Shown: positions 34,633-44,417, counted from the first letter of the stretch. The stretch: 64,000 bases of DNA from Sphingomonas sp. PP-CE-3A-406 (GCF_003688625.1 NZ_RCWY01000003.1:620001-684000), one strand, 5' to 3'. The notes: generated from the sequence alone by a model not told the origin. Made by a program: numbers and translations.

Positions 34633-35083
34633 CGTATACTTTCTCAAAGTCCGACTGCGGCCCTACCCGGCGATGGTTAACGCATCATGGCGATTCTCTC
34701 CGATCCTTCCGTAGATGCATGGTATCGAACGGAAATATCGCCCATGTCGTCGGGACGGTGCCGACCGCGTAGCCGTCCTCGGAACTGGACGCCTGACCAA
34801 CCAGCACAGGCTCGGACACAGGTTTTGCGTCGGTGCGGTCGGTCAGGACGGTACGCCATAGCCCGCAATCAGCCTCACGGTCTTGCCCTCGCAATCCCCG
34901 AACCGCCGCGACCATGTCGTCTTGGGATCGGCCGGCACCAGCCCGCTAGTCCCCTTGGTCGGCGGGACATACCGGTCGCCGACCTGGGAGCGGCGCTGGG
35001 GCGGATGAAGGCGTCGATCCGGCAGGCGACCGACATCGCCGCGGCGCAGGAGGTATTCTTGGGTATTTCTCCGCCTGAAAGGA
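34633..35083. other. Intergenic region, possible gene remnant
   Basis: About 450 bases upstream of the chemoreceptor-like gene and downstream of the large TonB receptor, both on the minus strand. Several overlapping open frames exist but none has a convincing start or family. On the minus strand, a stretch ending at TGA 34843-34845 reads like a normal protein tail (GDRYVPPTKGTSGLVPADP, then FGDCEGKTVRLIAGYGV) without a visible start, so it could be the end of a decayed gene. The promoter of the chemoreceptor-like gene must also lie here. Confidence 0.35.
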
Positions 35084-35118
35084 GGCCGCAGTCGGCGCGG
35101 GATACGCCGACTGCGGCC
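35084..35118 (-). terminator. Strong hairpin after the TonB receptor gene
   Basis: A perfect 14-base stem (GGCCGCAGTCGGCG and its complement) with a 7-base loop begins 7 bases beyond the receptor stop on the minus strand. The following minus-strand bases, TCCTTTC, are only weakly T-rich, so it is a plausible but not ideal intrinsic terminator, or an mRNA-end stabilising structure. Confidence 0.65.
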
Positions 35119-35125
35119 CCGGCCT

Positions 35126-38100
35126 TCAGAACCGTGCGCGGACGCCGATGCGGTAGAAGCGGCCGAGCGTGTCGTAGAGCGCCGGGTTCACGTCGAGCCC
35201 GGTGTTGGTCTGCGGCGAGGGCTCGGGATCGTGATCGAACAGATTGTCGACCTTGAAGAACATGCTGACCTGCTTGGTGACGTTTACCGCGCCGCCGATG
35301 TCGAAGTAGAACGCGCCCTTCATCTTGTTGTAGTCGATCGTCGGGTTGTTGCCCGTCGATACCGGGCAGTTCCCCGCCGAGCAGACGACGTACTGGTTCC
35401 CGAACACGCCGTCGCTGAACCAGCGCTGTTGCAGCGTCAGGCTGAACTGGTCGGTGTCGTAGCTCTGCGTCGCGAGCCATTTCCAGCTGGGGGTCGCGCC
35501 CGAGTTCGCGCCCGCACTGTCGACCGGGATCGTGCCGGGCAGGCCGGGATCGGTGACGAACTTGATGACGTGCGTGGCGAGCGCGCGCACGGTCAGGTTG
35601 CCGGCGATGCCGAGCGGCCGGCGCCATTGATAGCTGCCCTCGATATCGAACCCGTTGGTCTTGATCGAGGCGAGGTTGAACGACTGGACGTTGACGAAAT
35701 TGGGGCCCGCCGTGTTCTGCAGATTGAAGCTGCCGCAGGTCTCCGTATTGCCCTGGAAGCAGAGATTGACGATCTGCGCCGCCGACAGGCTCGAGACCAC
35801 GTCGTTCAGCTTGATCGTGTAATAGTCGAACGACAGGCTGAGCCCCGGTGCCCATTTCGGCTTGGCCAGGACGATGCCCGCCTCGGTGCTGCGCGCGATT
35901 TCGGGGCGCAGCGCCGAATTGCCGATCGTGTTCTGGATGATCAGCACCTGCGTGTTGCGGAACGGGTCGGTGAAGTTCGGCACGGTCGTCGTCGTCGGGG
36001 CGGCGAACAGTTCGGACAGGTTCGGCGCGCGGACGTCGCGCGAGGTGACGGCGCGCAGGCGGAAGCCGTCGAACGGGGTTTCCCAAGTGCCGCCGACCTT
36101 CCACGCATAGACGTTGCCCGACGTCGAATAATGCGTCGCGCGGCCCGCGGCGTTGACGTTCGCCCGGCCCAGCGTGTCCGAATTGAGGACCGGCAGGTTC
36201 AGCTCGAGGAAGCTTTCGACCACATCGTACTTGCCGGTGCCGTTCTTGTAGTTGCCCGCATACCAGTTGTTGCCGGCGGGCAGCAGCGACGGATCGGACG
36301 GATACAGCGTCGAATTCGGGCTGAGGTCGGACACGCCCGCGCCGTAGGGATCGGCGTTCACGCGGTAGAATTCACGGCGGTATTCGGCACCGGCAGCGAC
36401 CGCGAGTGGCCCCGCCCACAACGTCAGGGGCTCGCCCGAGATGCTGACCGCGGCGGCGTCCTGCGTCTGCTTGGTGTGCTGGAACGGCCCGTTCGCGGGG
36501 ACGATATAGGCAAGCGCCGCCGCCGACGGCGTGGTGCCGCCGAAGATGTTGATCGGCTGGCATCCGCCGGCGCGCGCGGCGGCATTGGCGCAGACGATCT
36601 CGCCGTTCAGCCGGACCGCGTTGATCGCCTGGTTGTAGCGTCCGGTCAGGCTGATGTTGTCGACGCGGATGTCGGTGGTGTTGATGCCGTGCTCGTACGA
36701 CGCGTCATAGGTCCAGCTGGTCCCGAAGATGCTCGCCTTGCCCTTCACGCCGCCGACGAAGCGGTACTGCCGCCGATCGGTATTGACGTGGATGTTGGGC
36801 AGGATCGCGTTGCTCAGGCCGTATTGGAAATTGGTGATGCCGTTGGCGGCGCACGCGGCGCTGATCGAGGCGGGCAGATACGGGTTGGCGCACTGGATCG
36901 TCAGCCCGGTCTTCGATGCGCCGGGGTTGGGCTGGTTGTCGGATTTCACCTGCGCGATGTTGGCGGTGAAATACACTTCGTTGTCGGGGGCGAAGTCGTA
37001 GCCGATCCGCGTATAGCCGTTGAGGCGTTGCAGCCCCGATTGCAGCGAGGTGCCCGATCCGACATGCCCCGACTGGTCGCCGCCGACGCAGAACCCGACA
37101 TAACAGCCGTTGACGGTGCCGGCCGCGTTCTTGGCGGGGACGCCGTTCGACCCGTACTGGAACTGGAAGGGCTGGCCGTTGGCGTCGAACGCGGTGCCCT
37201 GGAGCGGGCCGGCGCTGATCAGGCCGTATTTGGTGTATTGATAGGCCTGGCCGTGATCGCGGTAGAGGAACTGCGGCGAGCCGTTGTTGCGGATGCCGGT
37301 GTCGACCAGCGTGGTGGCACGATACCAGTCGCGGCTGCCGGCGAGATCTTCGCCGAAATTGCCGGGCCCGACGCCGTCTTCATGCGCATATTCGCCGCTC
37401 AGGATGACGTGGAGCTTGTCGCCGGCGAAGCTCTTGCCGACCGCGGCCTGGACCAGCACCTGGCCGTCGTCGCCATAGGTGGTGACGCCGGTCTGGATAT
37501 TGCCCTTGAACCCGGTGAAGCGCGTATCGGTGATGAAGTTGATGACGCCGCCGACCGCGTCCGAGCCGTAGGACGCGGATGCGCCGCCGGTGACGATGTC
37601 GACCCGCTTGATCAGCAACTGCGGAAACTGGCTGATGTCGGGTACGCCGGTGACGTTCGCGCCGACGACGCGCTGGCCGTCGAGCAGCGTCAGCGTGCGG
37701 ATCGTGCCGAGCCCGCGCAGCGAGAACGAACTCAGGCCCTGCGATCCGCTCGACGTGCTGAAGGTACCGGTGCTGGCGCCGGTCGAGCCCTGCAGCGACG
37801 GCAGCTGCGCCACGGTGGTGAAGATGTTCGGCTGGGCGTTCTTGAGGATCTGCTCCTCGCCGATCACCGTCGTCGGGGTCGGCGCGTTGAACCCGCTCGA
37901 GGTGATGCGCGTGCCGGTCACGACGATGTCGCTGGCCGACGCGGGCGACCGCTCGGCGTCGGCAGCATCGGCGGGTAGCGACTGCGGCGTGGCGGCGGGC
38001 GCCTCGGTTGGGGCGGGGGTCGCGGTGGCAGCCGGGGCCGGGGTTGCAGTCGTGGCAGGCGGGACGGTCTGCGCGATCGCCGGCGCGCACAGCAGCGCCG

Positions 38101-38176
38101 TCGCGAGTACCGCCATGCTAGTAGCGCTACCAAACAGGCTTCTGCTCAAGCGCCGGTCGTGCGTGACCAATTCCAT
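35126..38176 (-). CDS. Large TonB-dependent receptor
   Basis: A 1016-residue outer-membrane receptor. A signal peptide ends near CAPAIAQ, followed by an unusual low-complexity Ala/Pro/Thr stretch. A TonB-box-like DIVVTGTRI precedes the plug with LLDGQRVVGANVTGVPDISQ and GGASASYGSDAVGGVINFI. The barrel ends YRIGVRARF. The length and the plug motifs match sphingomonad/xanthomonad receptors that take up carbohydrate or other organic substrates rather than siderophores. Start 38176 (second of two adjacent ATGs) has GGGGA at proper spacing; 38179 is equally possible in frame. It lies 149 bases downstream of the beta-helix/lactonase gene on the same strand, suggesting uptake of the product of that enzyme. 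Confidence 0.92.
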   Translation of the reverse strand: MELVTHDRRLSRSLFGSATSMAVLATALLCAPAIAQTVPPATTATPAPAATATPAPTEAPAATPQSLPADAADAERSPASASDIVVTGTRITSSGFNAPTPTTVIGEEQILKNAQPNIFTTVAQLPSLQGSTGASTGTFSTSSGSQGLSSFSLRGLGTIRTLTLLDGQRVVGANVTGVPDISQFPQLLIKRVDIVTGGASASYGSDAVGGVINFITDTRFTGFKGNIQTGVTTYGDDGQVLVQAAVGKSFAGDKLHVILSGEYAHEDGVGPGNFGEDLAGSRDWYRATTLVDTGIRNNGSPQFLYRDHGQAYQYTKYGLISAGPLQGTAFDANGQPFQFQYGSNGVPAKNAAGTVNGCYVGFCVGGDQSGHVGSGTSLQSGLQRLNGYTRIGYDFAPDNEVYFTANIAQVKSDNQPNPGASKTGLTIQCANPYLPASISAACAANGITNFQYGLSNAILPNIHVNTDRRQYRFVGGVKGKASIFGTSWTYDASYEHGINTTDIRVDNISLTGRYNQAINAVRLNGEIVCANAAARAGGCQPINIFGGTTPSAAALAYIVPANGPFQHTKQTQDAAAVSISGEPLTLWAGPLAVAAGAEYRREFYRVNADPYGAGVSDLSPNSTLYPSDPSLLPAGNNWYAGNYKNGTGKYDVVESFLELNLPVLNSDTLGRANVNAAGRATHYSTSGNVYAWKVGGTWETPFDGFRLRAVTSRDVRAPNLSELFAAPTTTTVPNFTDPFRNTQVLIIQNTIGNSALRPEIARSTEAGIVLAKPKWAPGLSLSFDYYTIKLNDVVSSLSAAQIVNLCFQGNTETCGSFNLQNTAGPNFVNVQSFNLASIKTNGFDIEGSYQWRRPLGIAGNLTVRALATHVIKFVTDPGLPGTIPVDSAGANSGATPSWKWLATQSYDTDQFSLTLQQRWFSDGVFGNQYVVCSAGNCPVSTGNNPTIDYNKMKGAFYFDIGGAVNVTKQVSMFFKVDNLFDHDPEPSPQTNTGLDVNPALYDTLGRFYRIGVRARF

Positions 38177-38325
38177 CATCCGTCCCCTTGTTGCACTTCG
38201 CATTGGCCGTGTTCGGCTCGGCCAAAGCTCGATTGTCGCGGCGTTCTACCGCATGCGGTGCAGCCGGGCATCTACGACCATCGTCGCATTTCGCCTGGGT
38301 TGGGAAGCTTGGCTGGCAGGGGCGA

Positions 38326-41300
38326 TCAGGGGCGAGCGGTGTAGAGCGCGTGGTGCGTGAGGATGTAGAGCGTCCGTCCGTCGGCACCGCCGAACAGCAG
38401 TTGCAGCGGCCGTTCGGGAATATCGATACGGCCCTGTTCGCGACCGTCCGCCGCGTAGACGAACACCTGCCCGTTGGCGACGTAGACGCGTCCGTCCGGG
38501 CCGGTCGCCACGCTCTCCCCGCCGCGGGTCGCGAAGCGCTTCAGGTCGGTGATCGCGCCGCCGCGGCCGAGCAGGCCGGTATAGGTCGTGTCCTCGGATC
38601 CGTTGACGATGTGCACGCGCGCGCCGACCCGGCCGGTGACGAAGCCGTAGGTGTCGAGCGTATCGGAAAAGCGCCAGCCGAGATGGTTCGCCGGCCCCTG
38701 CTGCCAGACGCGGTAGGCGGGCAGTACGAGGCTATTGTCGGGCGAGACATATTCCAGCGGCTTGGCGACCGCGGCATCGCGCGCGAACATCTCCGCCAGC
38801 GTCGTGAAATGGTCGGTCTCGGCGTCGTATTGATCGCGGAATTCACCGTTGTTCCAGACGCTGCCGGGCAATGCGACCGCGGTGCCGGTGCGCGCGGCGA
38901 CCGGTGTCGGTGCGATCACGCGCACGTCCTGCGGTTTAGCCGGGTCGATCGCGTAGACCGTGCCCGCCGGGCCTGCGGAGGAGAGCACCATCAGCGTACC
39001 CGACCGATCGATCGCCAGGTTGACGGGATCGAGCGGCGCATCGGCGACGATCGACAGGCCGTCCTTTTCCGACCAGCCATGAATGCGCTGGAACTGACGG
39101 TCGACGAAATACAGTTTGCCGGCAGCGTCCACCGCGCCGCCGCCGAGCGAATAGAAGCCGTCGGCGACCTGTTTGACGGGAACGAGCGGGGCAGGAGCAG
39201 CTGGGGCCGGCGTATCGGTCACGTCGAGCACCGCGAACTCGCGCTCGCGCATCTCGGTGCCGCGCGTGACATCGACGATCGCGTTTTCGTACGGATATTT
39301 GCTCGCGCGCAGATACGTGCCGCAACCGTTCGCGTCGCAGGTCGAAAAGCCGCTCTCGGCGTTGACGTGGACGTTGCGGAACCGGATGTCGGTCGAGCCG
39401 TACAGCGTCACCGCTGCCTTCGCCGGTTCGAGCGACCGCGTAACGCGGTAGGCGTGGAGATTGGCGAACAGGATGTCGCGCGAATTGCGCACCTCGAGCG
39501 CCACGGTCGCCCGGCTTTCGCCCGCTTCCTCTTCGGTCTGCGGCGCGAGGAACTGCCAATTGCGCACCCCGTCGAGGACGATTTCCGCGCGCCGGTGATG
39601 CTCCGCCGACATCTGGTAGACATAGCCCGGCGTGCTGGTGTTCGACACGTGGAGCCCGGCGGCGGCATAGGTGTCGGGCGTCCACACGCCGTTGAATGTG
39701 CCGCCGCCGCCGTCGGTGACCCACAGGCTCGCATATTGCCCGTCCCAACGCTTGGCCGGATCGATGTCGGCGGTATGCGTCGCGTTGTAGGGATCGAAGC
39801 GGCTGCCATCGGCGGCAAAGGTACCGTGGCCGCCCTGGAACTTCACGTCGTCGACCAGCGAATGCTCGCCCGCGCGCCACAGCAAGGCGGTCGCGCGCGG
39901 ATTGCTGCCGCCGGTGAACAGCCCGAGCCCCGAGACGATCGCGGCGCCGCCCTTCGCGCTTTCGATCAGCGCGCGGGGGCTGCCGACGCCGCGATACGCC
40001 GGGCTGTTCTCGGCGAGGACGATCTGCGTCAGGCTGGGGTGGAGGCCGATCAGGACGCTGTCGGCGCGCAGCTTCAGCGTGTCGGTGACGCGGTAGAATC
40101 CTGCCGGGAAATACAGCACGCGGTGGCCGTCGATCGCTCGCTGGAGCGCGGCGGTGTCGTCGGTCGCATCGTCGCCGCGTACACCGAGATCGCGGACGTT
40201 GGTCCAGGCCGATACGGGCGGCAGTGCGCGGATCGCGGCGTCGCGCGGACGATCGATTTTTGGCAGCGGCGTCGCGTCCATCCGCGTCGCGAAGCTGCCC
40301 GTGGTGCCGAGCGCGGGAAGAGTGAGACCGTACGTAAACCCGCGGACGCGGTAACGTGCGGCGGGGCCGGCGACCGTGCGGCCGCTGTCGCGAAAGCGCG
40401 CGAAGGTCGGCGTATTCTGACCGACCGCGTTGTCGAAGCCGATCTGCGTATAGGCGTTGCCCTCGTTGCTGATGACGATGCCGGCCTTGGCGACGTTTTC
40501 GAACCGGACGTCCTTGCCCCACAGCCAGTCGCCATAGCCGCGATCGATCTCGATCCCGACGGGGACGTTGCGGATCACGGTGTTGACCAGCGTCAGCCCC
40601 GCCTCGTGCTCGCGGATCGCCGCGTCGCGCTGACCCTCGAAGACCGAATCGAGCAAGGTGAACTGCCATGCCGGCGAGGTCTTCTCGGTCAGGATCCCGT
40701 AGCGGCCCCCGAAGAACTTCAGGTCCTGAGCCAGATTGCCGACCTGGTAGACCCCTGCCAGCGCCGATCCCAAATGGAAGTCGATATGGCTGAGATAGGC
40801 GTGCTGCGCCGCGTGGAAGCGGACCGCGGTCGCGGCCGGATTGCCCTCGCCGATCTCGAAATCGACGTTCGACAGCGCGGTATAGAAGGTGCCCGAATTG
40901 GCATCCGCGATCGCCGGATCGAACGGCACGCTGGTCGGCGGCGGGACCGGAACGGGGGGTGCCGGCGGTGCTCCCGGAGTTGCAGCGGGGGTGCCGGTGA
41001 AGAAGACCATGCTGCCGACGCCGCGCTGGAACCCGGGGGTCGAAGGCGCGAGCAGGAGTACCGGGCGGGCCTTGCCGACCCCGAACAGGCGGACGCCCGG
41101 CCGCATGTAGAGCGTGCGCGTGATCCGGTAGCGGCCCGCTGGCAGGAAGACGATGCCGCCCGCGCCGGTGTTCTTCGACGCGGCGGCGGCCGCATCGATC
41201 GCGCGCTGGATCGCCACGCTGTCGTCGGTGACGCCGTCGCCGCGCGCCGCGACCGTGATCGCGCGCGAATCGACGGGTGCGGTGGCGAACACCGAGGTCG

Positions 41301-41382
41301 AGGCAAGCGCCGGGGCGGACACCCCGACCAGCAGCCCGACCAAGAGAGGGGCTGCGAAACCGGCGGTAAATCTGGCCGTCAT
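38326..41382 (-). CDS. Secreted tandem beta-helix (GH55/pectate-lyase-3-like) protein with SMP-30/gluconolactonase-like propeller, paralogue A
   Basis: A 1018-residue protein with signal peptide (ending SAPALA). Two right-handed beta-helix modules open with GDGVTDDSVAIQRAID near residue 48 and GDDATDDTAALQRAID near 400, the tandem layout seen in GH55 exo-beta-1,3-glucanases and related polysaccharide enzymes. From about residue 735 an SMP-30/gluconolactonase-like propeller follows (GGGAVDAAGKLYFVDRQFQR, LDPVNLAIDRSGTLMVLSSA, and PLQLLFGGADGRTLYI). The combination suggests cleavage of a glycan plus opening of a sugar lactone outside the cytoplasm; substrates are not known. It is divergent from gntK and upstream of the large TonB receptor. 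A close paralogue lies at 44730-47729. Confidence 0.82.
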   Translation of the reverse strand: MTARFTAGFAAPLLVGLLVGVSAPALASTSVFATAPVDSRAITVAARGDGVTDDSVAIQRAIDAAAAASKNTGAGGIVFLPAGRYRITRTLYMRPGVRLFGVGKARPVLLLAPSTPGFQRGVGSMVFFTGTPAATPGAPPAPPVPVPPPTSVPFDPAIADANSGTFYTALSNVDFEIGEGNPAATAVRFHAAQHAYLSHIDFHLGSALAGVYQVGNLAQDLKFFGGRYGILTEKTSPAWQFTLLDSVFEGQRDAAIREHEAGLTLVNTVIRNVPVGIEIDRGYGDWLWGKDVRFENVAKAGIVISNEGNAYTQIGFDNAVGQNTPTFARFRDSGRTVAGPAARYRVRGFTYGLTLPALGTTGSFATRMDATPLPKIDRPRDAAIRALPPVSAWTNVRDLGVRGDDATDDTAALQRAIDGHRVLYFPAGFYRVTDTLKLRADSVLIGLHPSLTQIVLAENSPAYRGVGSPRALIESAKGGAAIVSGLGLFTGGSNPRATALLWRAGEHSLVDDVKFQGGHGTFAADGSRFDPYNATHTADIDPAKRWDGQYASLWVTDGGGGTFNGVWTPDTYAAAGLHVSNTSTPGYVYQMSAEHHRRAEIVLDGVRNWQFLAPQTEEEAGESRATVALEVRNSRDILFANLHAYRVTRSLEPAKAAVTLYGSTDIRFRNVHVNAESGFSTCDANGCGTYLRASKYPYENAIVDVTRGTEMREREFAVLDVTDTPAPAAPAPLVPVKQVADGFYSLGGGAVDAAGKLYFVDRQFQRIHGWSEKDGLSIVADAPLDPVNLAIDRSGTLMVLSSAGPAGTVYAIDPAKPQDVRVIAPTPVAARTGTAVALPGSVWNNGEFRDQYDAETDHFTTLAEMFARDAAVAKPLEYVSPDNSLVLPAYRVWQQGPANHLGWRFSDTLDTYGFVTGRVGARVHIVNGSEDTTYTGLLGRGGAITDLKRFATRGGESVATGPDGRVYVANGQVFVYAADGREQGRIDIPERPLQLLFGGADGRTLYILTHHALYTARP

Positions 41383-41552
41383 GACTGTGCGTCCTTCGAT
41401 GAGGGCCGTTTCCCGCTGTACGGGAAGCGATAGGCTGCCGCGTCGCGCGCGACGATTGCGACAAAGGTCGTAATGGCCAATCCGGAACATCTGATCGATA
41501 GCGGCGTATCGACACCCGGCCGTTCGGTCGTTGCGAAGGATATCGACGGCCG

Positions 41553-42107
41553 GTGCCAGATCGTGTGAACACCCAGAAGTCCTACGGAATCGTCGTGATG
41601 GGTGTCAGCGGCAGTGGCAAGTCGACGCTGGCGGCGCTGCTCGCTCGGCACTTGCACAGCCCGCTGCTCGAAGGCGACGATTTCCATTCCGCGGCGAACG
41701 TCGCCAAGATGGAGTCGGGGCATCCGCTCGACGATGCCGATCGCTGGCCGTGGCTCGACCGGCTCGGTGCCGCGATCGGCGTGGCGGCGGAGGATCGGGC
41801 CAATCAGACCGGAATTGCGGTGGCCGCCTGCTCGGCGCTGAAACGCAGCTACCGGGAGCGACTCTCGCAAGCCTCCACGGTGCCGCTCGCCTTCGTGCTG
41901 CTCGACACCGCGCCCGACGAGATCGCCCGGCGTCTCGCAGGCCGCACCGGCCATTACATGCCGCCCAGCCTGCTCGACAGCCAGCTCGCGACGCTCGAAC
42001 GGCCGTCGGAAGGCGAATGCGCGATCACGCTCGATGCCGCGCTGACGCCAGAGCGATTGAGCGAGGACGCGCTCGCTTGGCTGGAGGCCCAGTTTCCGCG
42101 ACCCTAA
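41553..42107 (+). CDS. gntK: Gluconokinase (GntK family)
   Basis: A 184-residue P-loop kinase that phosphorylates gluconate to 6-phosphogluconate, feeding the Entner-Doudoroff or pentose phosphate route. The Walker A motif GVSGSGKST is at 17-25. EGDDFHSAANVAKMESGHPL and DDADRWPWLDRL are the gluconate-binding signature blocks of the thermoresistant GntK family, and HYMPPSLLDSQLATLE closes it. GTG 41553 is used; a GTG at 41565 is possible, and no ATG precedes the P-loop. It is convergent with the GntR gene (20-base gap) and divergent from paralogue A. Confidence 0.94.
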   Translation: MPDRVNTQKSYGIVVMGVSGSGKSTLAALLARHLHSPLLEGDDFHSAANVAKMESGHPLDDADRWPWLDRLGAAIGVAAEDRANQTGIAVAACSALKRSYRERLSQASTVPLAFVLLDTAPDEIARRLAGRTGHYMPPSLLDSQLATLERPSEGECAITLDAALTPERLSEDALAWLEAQFPRP

Positions 42108-42127
42108 GCCTTCGCGATACTGAGTGG

Positions 42128-42826
42128 TCACGGCATTAGTCGCTTGCGGCCCTGCGACAGGTGCCAGCGCATCGCCAGTGCAGCGCCGTCTGCGTCCTGC
42201 GCACGGATGGCTTCGATGATCGCATCATGCTCCTCCATCATCGCACCGATCACTTCGGGCGGCCGCGACCGCGAGATATCGACGCCTGCGCGCAGAATCC
42301 GCATCACCTCGTCCTGGAGATGATCGAACACCGGCAGGAAGGCCGCATTGCCGGTCGCCTCGGCGATCGCGCGGTGAAGCTGCCAGTCCTCGTCATGCGC
42401 GGACGCGTTCGACAGCAACGCGCTCCGCAGTGCTTCCAGCGCGTACTCGATCGCGTCGAGCTGGCGATCGGAGCGCCGCTGCGCCGCGAGGCGTGCCGCT
42501 TCCGCCTCCAGCACGAAGCGGACTTCATAGGTGCCAAGCGTCGTCGCGAGCGCATCCATCGGCATGTGCGTGCCGAGCCGCGCGGACGGCCGGCGCTTGA
42601 CGAACGAGCCCGCACCGAGCCGCGCTTGCGTAATGCCGTCCGAGGCGAGCCGCGCCAGCGCCTCGCGCACGATGGTGCGCGACATCCCGAACGTCGCCGC
42701 GAGCTTGGCCTCCGACGGCAGGCGGTCGCCGATCGCCAGATCGTCTTCGGTGATGATCCGGACGATTCCGGTATAGGCGCGATCCGCCAGCCGGCCTTCG
42801 GTCGAGGGTGGTAGGTCAGACGACAT
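42128..42826 (-). CDS. GntR family regulator, FadR/FCD type
   Basis: A 232-residue regulator. The N-terminal winged helix has LPSEAKLAATFGMSRTIVRE and ALARLASDGI, the GntR consensus. The C-terminal all-helical FCD domain carries the metal-binding pattern spread over EVRFVLEAEAARLAA, DEDWQLHRAIAEATGN and EEHDAIIEAIRAQDADGA. FadR-type regulators sense sugar acids or related metabolites. It begins inside the gntP stop (11-base overlap), so gntP and this gene form an operon. The likely inducer is gluconate or 6-phosphogluconate, by context. Possible operators are the inverted repeats in front of gntP. Confidence 0.92.
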   Translation of the reverse strand: MSSDLPPSTEGRLADRAYTGIVRIITEDDLAIGDRLPSEAKLAATFGMSRTIVREALARLASDGITQARLGAGSFVKRRPSARLGTHMPMDALATTLGTYEVRFVLEAEAARLAAQRRSDRQLDAIEYALEALRSALLSNASAHDEDWQLHRAIAEATGNAAFLPVFDHLQDEVMRILRAGVDISRSRPPEVIGAMMEEHDAIIEAIRAQDADGAALAMRWHLSQGRKRLMP

Positions 42827-44162
42827 AGCTGAGCGCCATCACGAGGACGAGGCCGACCACCGAGATCGCGGTTTCGAGCAGCGACCAGGTCCGGAACGTG
42901 TCGGCGGTACTCGTGCCGACATAGCTCTTCACCAGCCAGAATCCCGGATCGTTGACGTGGCTGAAGAACACCGAGCCCGCGCCGATCGCGAGCACGACAA
43001 GCTCCGGCGACACGCCCGAACTCGCGACCACGCCCGGCATGATCCCCACTGCAGTGATCGTCGCGACGGTCGCCGAGCCTGCTGCGAGCCGGATCGCCAC
43101 CGCGACCAGCCAGCCGAGCAGCAGCGGCGAGATCGAATACATCAGCACGGTCCGCGCGAGCAGGTCCGAAAGCCCCGCTGTCACCAGCACCTGCTTCAAC
43201 GCCCCCCCCGCGCCGATCGCGAGCAGGATCGCGCCCGCCGCGCCCATCGTCTCGTGCCATACCGCATCCTGGATCGCGACCTCGCGCAGCCGCCAGCCGA
43301 ACAGCAGCGGCAGCGCGATCAGGTTGGTCAGCAGCAGCGCGACCACCGGGTTGCTCGCGGCGACCAGCCACGCCGCGCCCTTCCACGTCGGCACCATCTG
43401 GCCAAGCTCGCCGGTCGCGATCATCAGCACCGGCAGCAGCACGATCAGCAGCGACAGCGCGCGAGGGGGCGGTGCGATGTCGAGCCCGGTGTCGCGGAGT
43501 ACCGGCGATACCAGCCGCACGCCTCGCGTCGTGAACTTCGCCAGCAGCGGTCCGGCGATGACCGCGGTCGGGATCGCGATCAGGATACCGTACAGCATCG
43601 TCCGACCGAGATTCGCACCGAGCGCTTCGACCGCGAGCAGCGGCCCGGGATGCGGCGGCACCAGCGCATGGACCACGCCGAGCCCCGCGAGCGCGGGCAT
43701 GATCAGCCGCAGCTTGGCGGCATCGCGCGCTGCGCCATCCTTGCCGGTCATTTCCTCCGCCGCGGCGACGACGATCGGCAGAAGCAGTACGAGGCCGGTT
43801 TCGAAGAACAACGGCAGGCCGACGACGATCGCGATCCCGAGCGTCGCCCAGGGTGCGGCGCGCACGCCGGTCAGGCGCAGCGCGCCCTTCGCCAGCGACG
43901 CGGCGGCGCCCGACAGATGCAGCATCGCGCCGAGCGACAGGCCGAGCGCCACGACGAGTCCGGTGCCGCCGATGATATCGCCGACGCCCTTCTGGACGGC
44001 CTTCGCCACATCGGGCAGCGGCAGACCGGCGAGCAGGCCGACGGTGAACGCGCCACATAACAACCCGATAAAGGGGTGCAGGCGCCCTTTGACGATCATC
44101 AGCACAGCGAGCAGGATGCCGGAGAGCGCGGCGATCACCAGCCGCAGGTCGCCACCGATCAT
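42816..44162 (-). CDS. gntP: Gluconate:H+ symporter, GntP family
   Basis: A 448-residue carrier with about 12-14 helices. Family motifs include GGTGLVVALGLSLGAMLHLSG-like sequence (seen as GLVVALGLSLGAMLHLSGA), GLPLFFETGLVLLLPIV, the ALVPPHPGPLLAVEALGAN loop and AAGSATVATITAVGIM. The end has FFSHVNDPGFWLVKSY. GntP proteins import gluconate and related aldonates. The gene is divergent from the LuxR-type gene, with 255 bases between them holding an inverted repeat, and is translationally coupled to the downstream GntR regulator. With gntK across the GntR gene it forms a complete gluconate uptake and activation set. Confidence 0.94.
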   Translation of the reverse strand: MIGGDLRLVIAALSGILLAVLMIVKGRLHPFIGLLCGAFTVGLLAGLPLPDVAKAVQKGVGDIIGGTGLVVALGLSLGAMLHLSGAAASLAKGALRLTGVRAAPWATLGIAIVVGLPLFFETGLVLLLPIVVAAAEEMTGKDGAARDAAKLRLIMPALAGLGVVHALVPPHPGPLLAVEALGANLGRTMLYGILIAIPTAVIAGPLLAKFTTRGVRLVSPVLRDTGLDIAPPPRALSLLIVLLPVLMIATGELGQMVPTWKGAAWLVAASNPVVALLLTNLIALPLLFGWRLREVAIQDAVWHETMGAAGAILLAIGAGGALKQVLVTAGLSDLLARTVLMYSISPLLLGWLVAVAIRLAAGSATVATITAVGIMPGVVASSGVSPELVVLAIGAGSVFFSHVNDPGFWLVKSYVGTSTADTFRTWSLLETAISVVGLVLVMALSYVV

Positions 44163-44285
44163 TGCACCGCGCCGATCGGGGCTACGCCGCGACGTGCTGG
44201 CTGACGGTCTGGTGCTTGCGCCTTCATCATCGCTCCCCGCTCGATCCGGCGGCGTTTCTCGCCTGCCGATATAGCTCTAGCTGTA

Positions 44286-44361
44286 GGACAGGTTTTTGCC
44301 CGCCGCCAACAGAAAAGGCTTGATTGCCGATAAATCCGGGGCGCATACGGAAAACCTGTCC
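44286..44361. promoter_or_regulatory. Inverted repeat in the gntP/luxR-type divergent region
   Basis: GGACAGGTTTT at 44286-44296 and its exact complement AAAACCTGTCC at 44351-44361 face each other with 54 bases between. A smaller palindrome CCATTCAAATGG lies at 44370-44381. Two identical oppositely oriented 11-base sites between divergent promoters are what a regulator that loops or binds both promoters would use. The neighbouring GntR/FCD protein is the obvious candidate; this is inference. Confidence 0.5.
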
Positions 44362-44417
44362 AACCGAATCCATTCAAATGGATCGCACCCACGGGCCGAA
44401 ACAGGAGGAGGATGACC

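Noticed and set aside
34687..35256. A 189-codon plus-strand frame between the chemoreceptor-like gene and the TonB receptor
   Set aside because: It runs into the receptor gene antisense and through a strong hairpin; composition is that of a shadow.
35231..37978. A 915-codon plus-strand open frame opposite the large TonB receptor
   Set aside because: Low-complexity Arg/Val/Asp-rich translation with no family; the receptor on the other strand has plug, barrel and terminal Phe.
38188..41433. A 1081-codon open frame opposite beta-helix paralogue A
   Set aside because: It is Arg/Asp/Ala-rich without motifs and mirrors a gene with clear domains and signal peptide; typical antisense shadow in GC-rich DNA.
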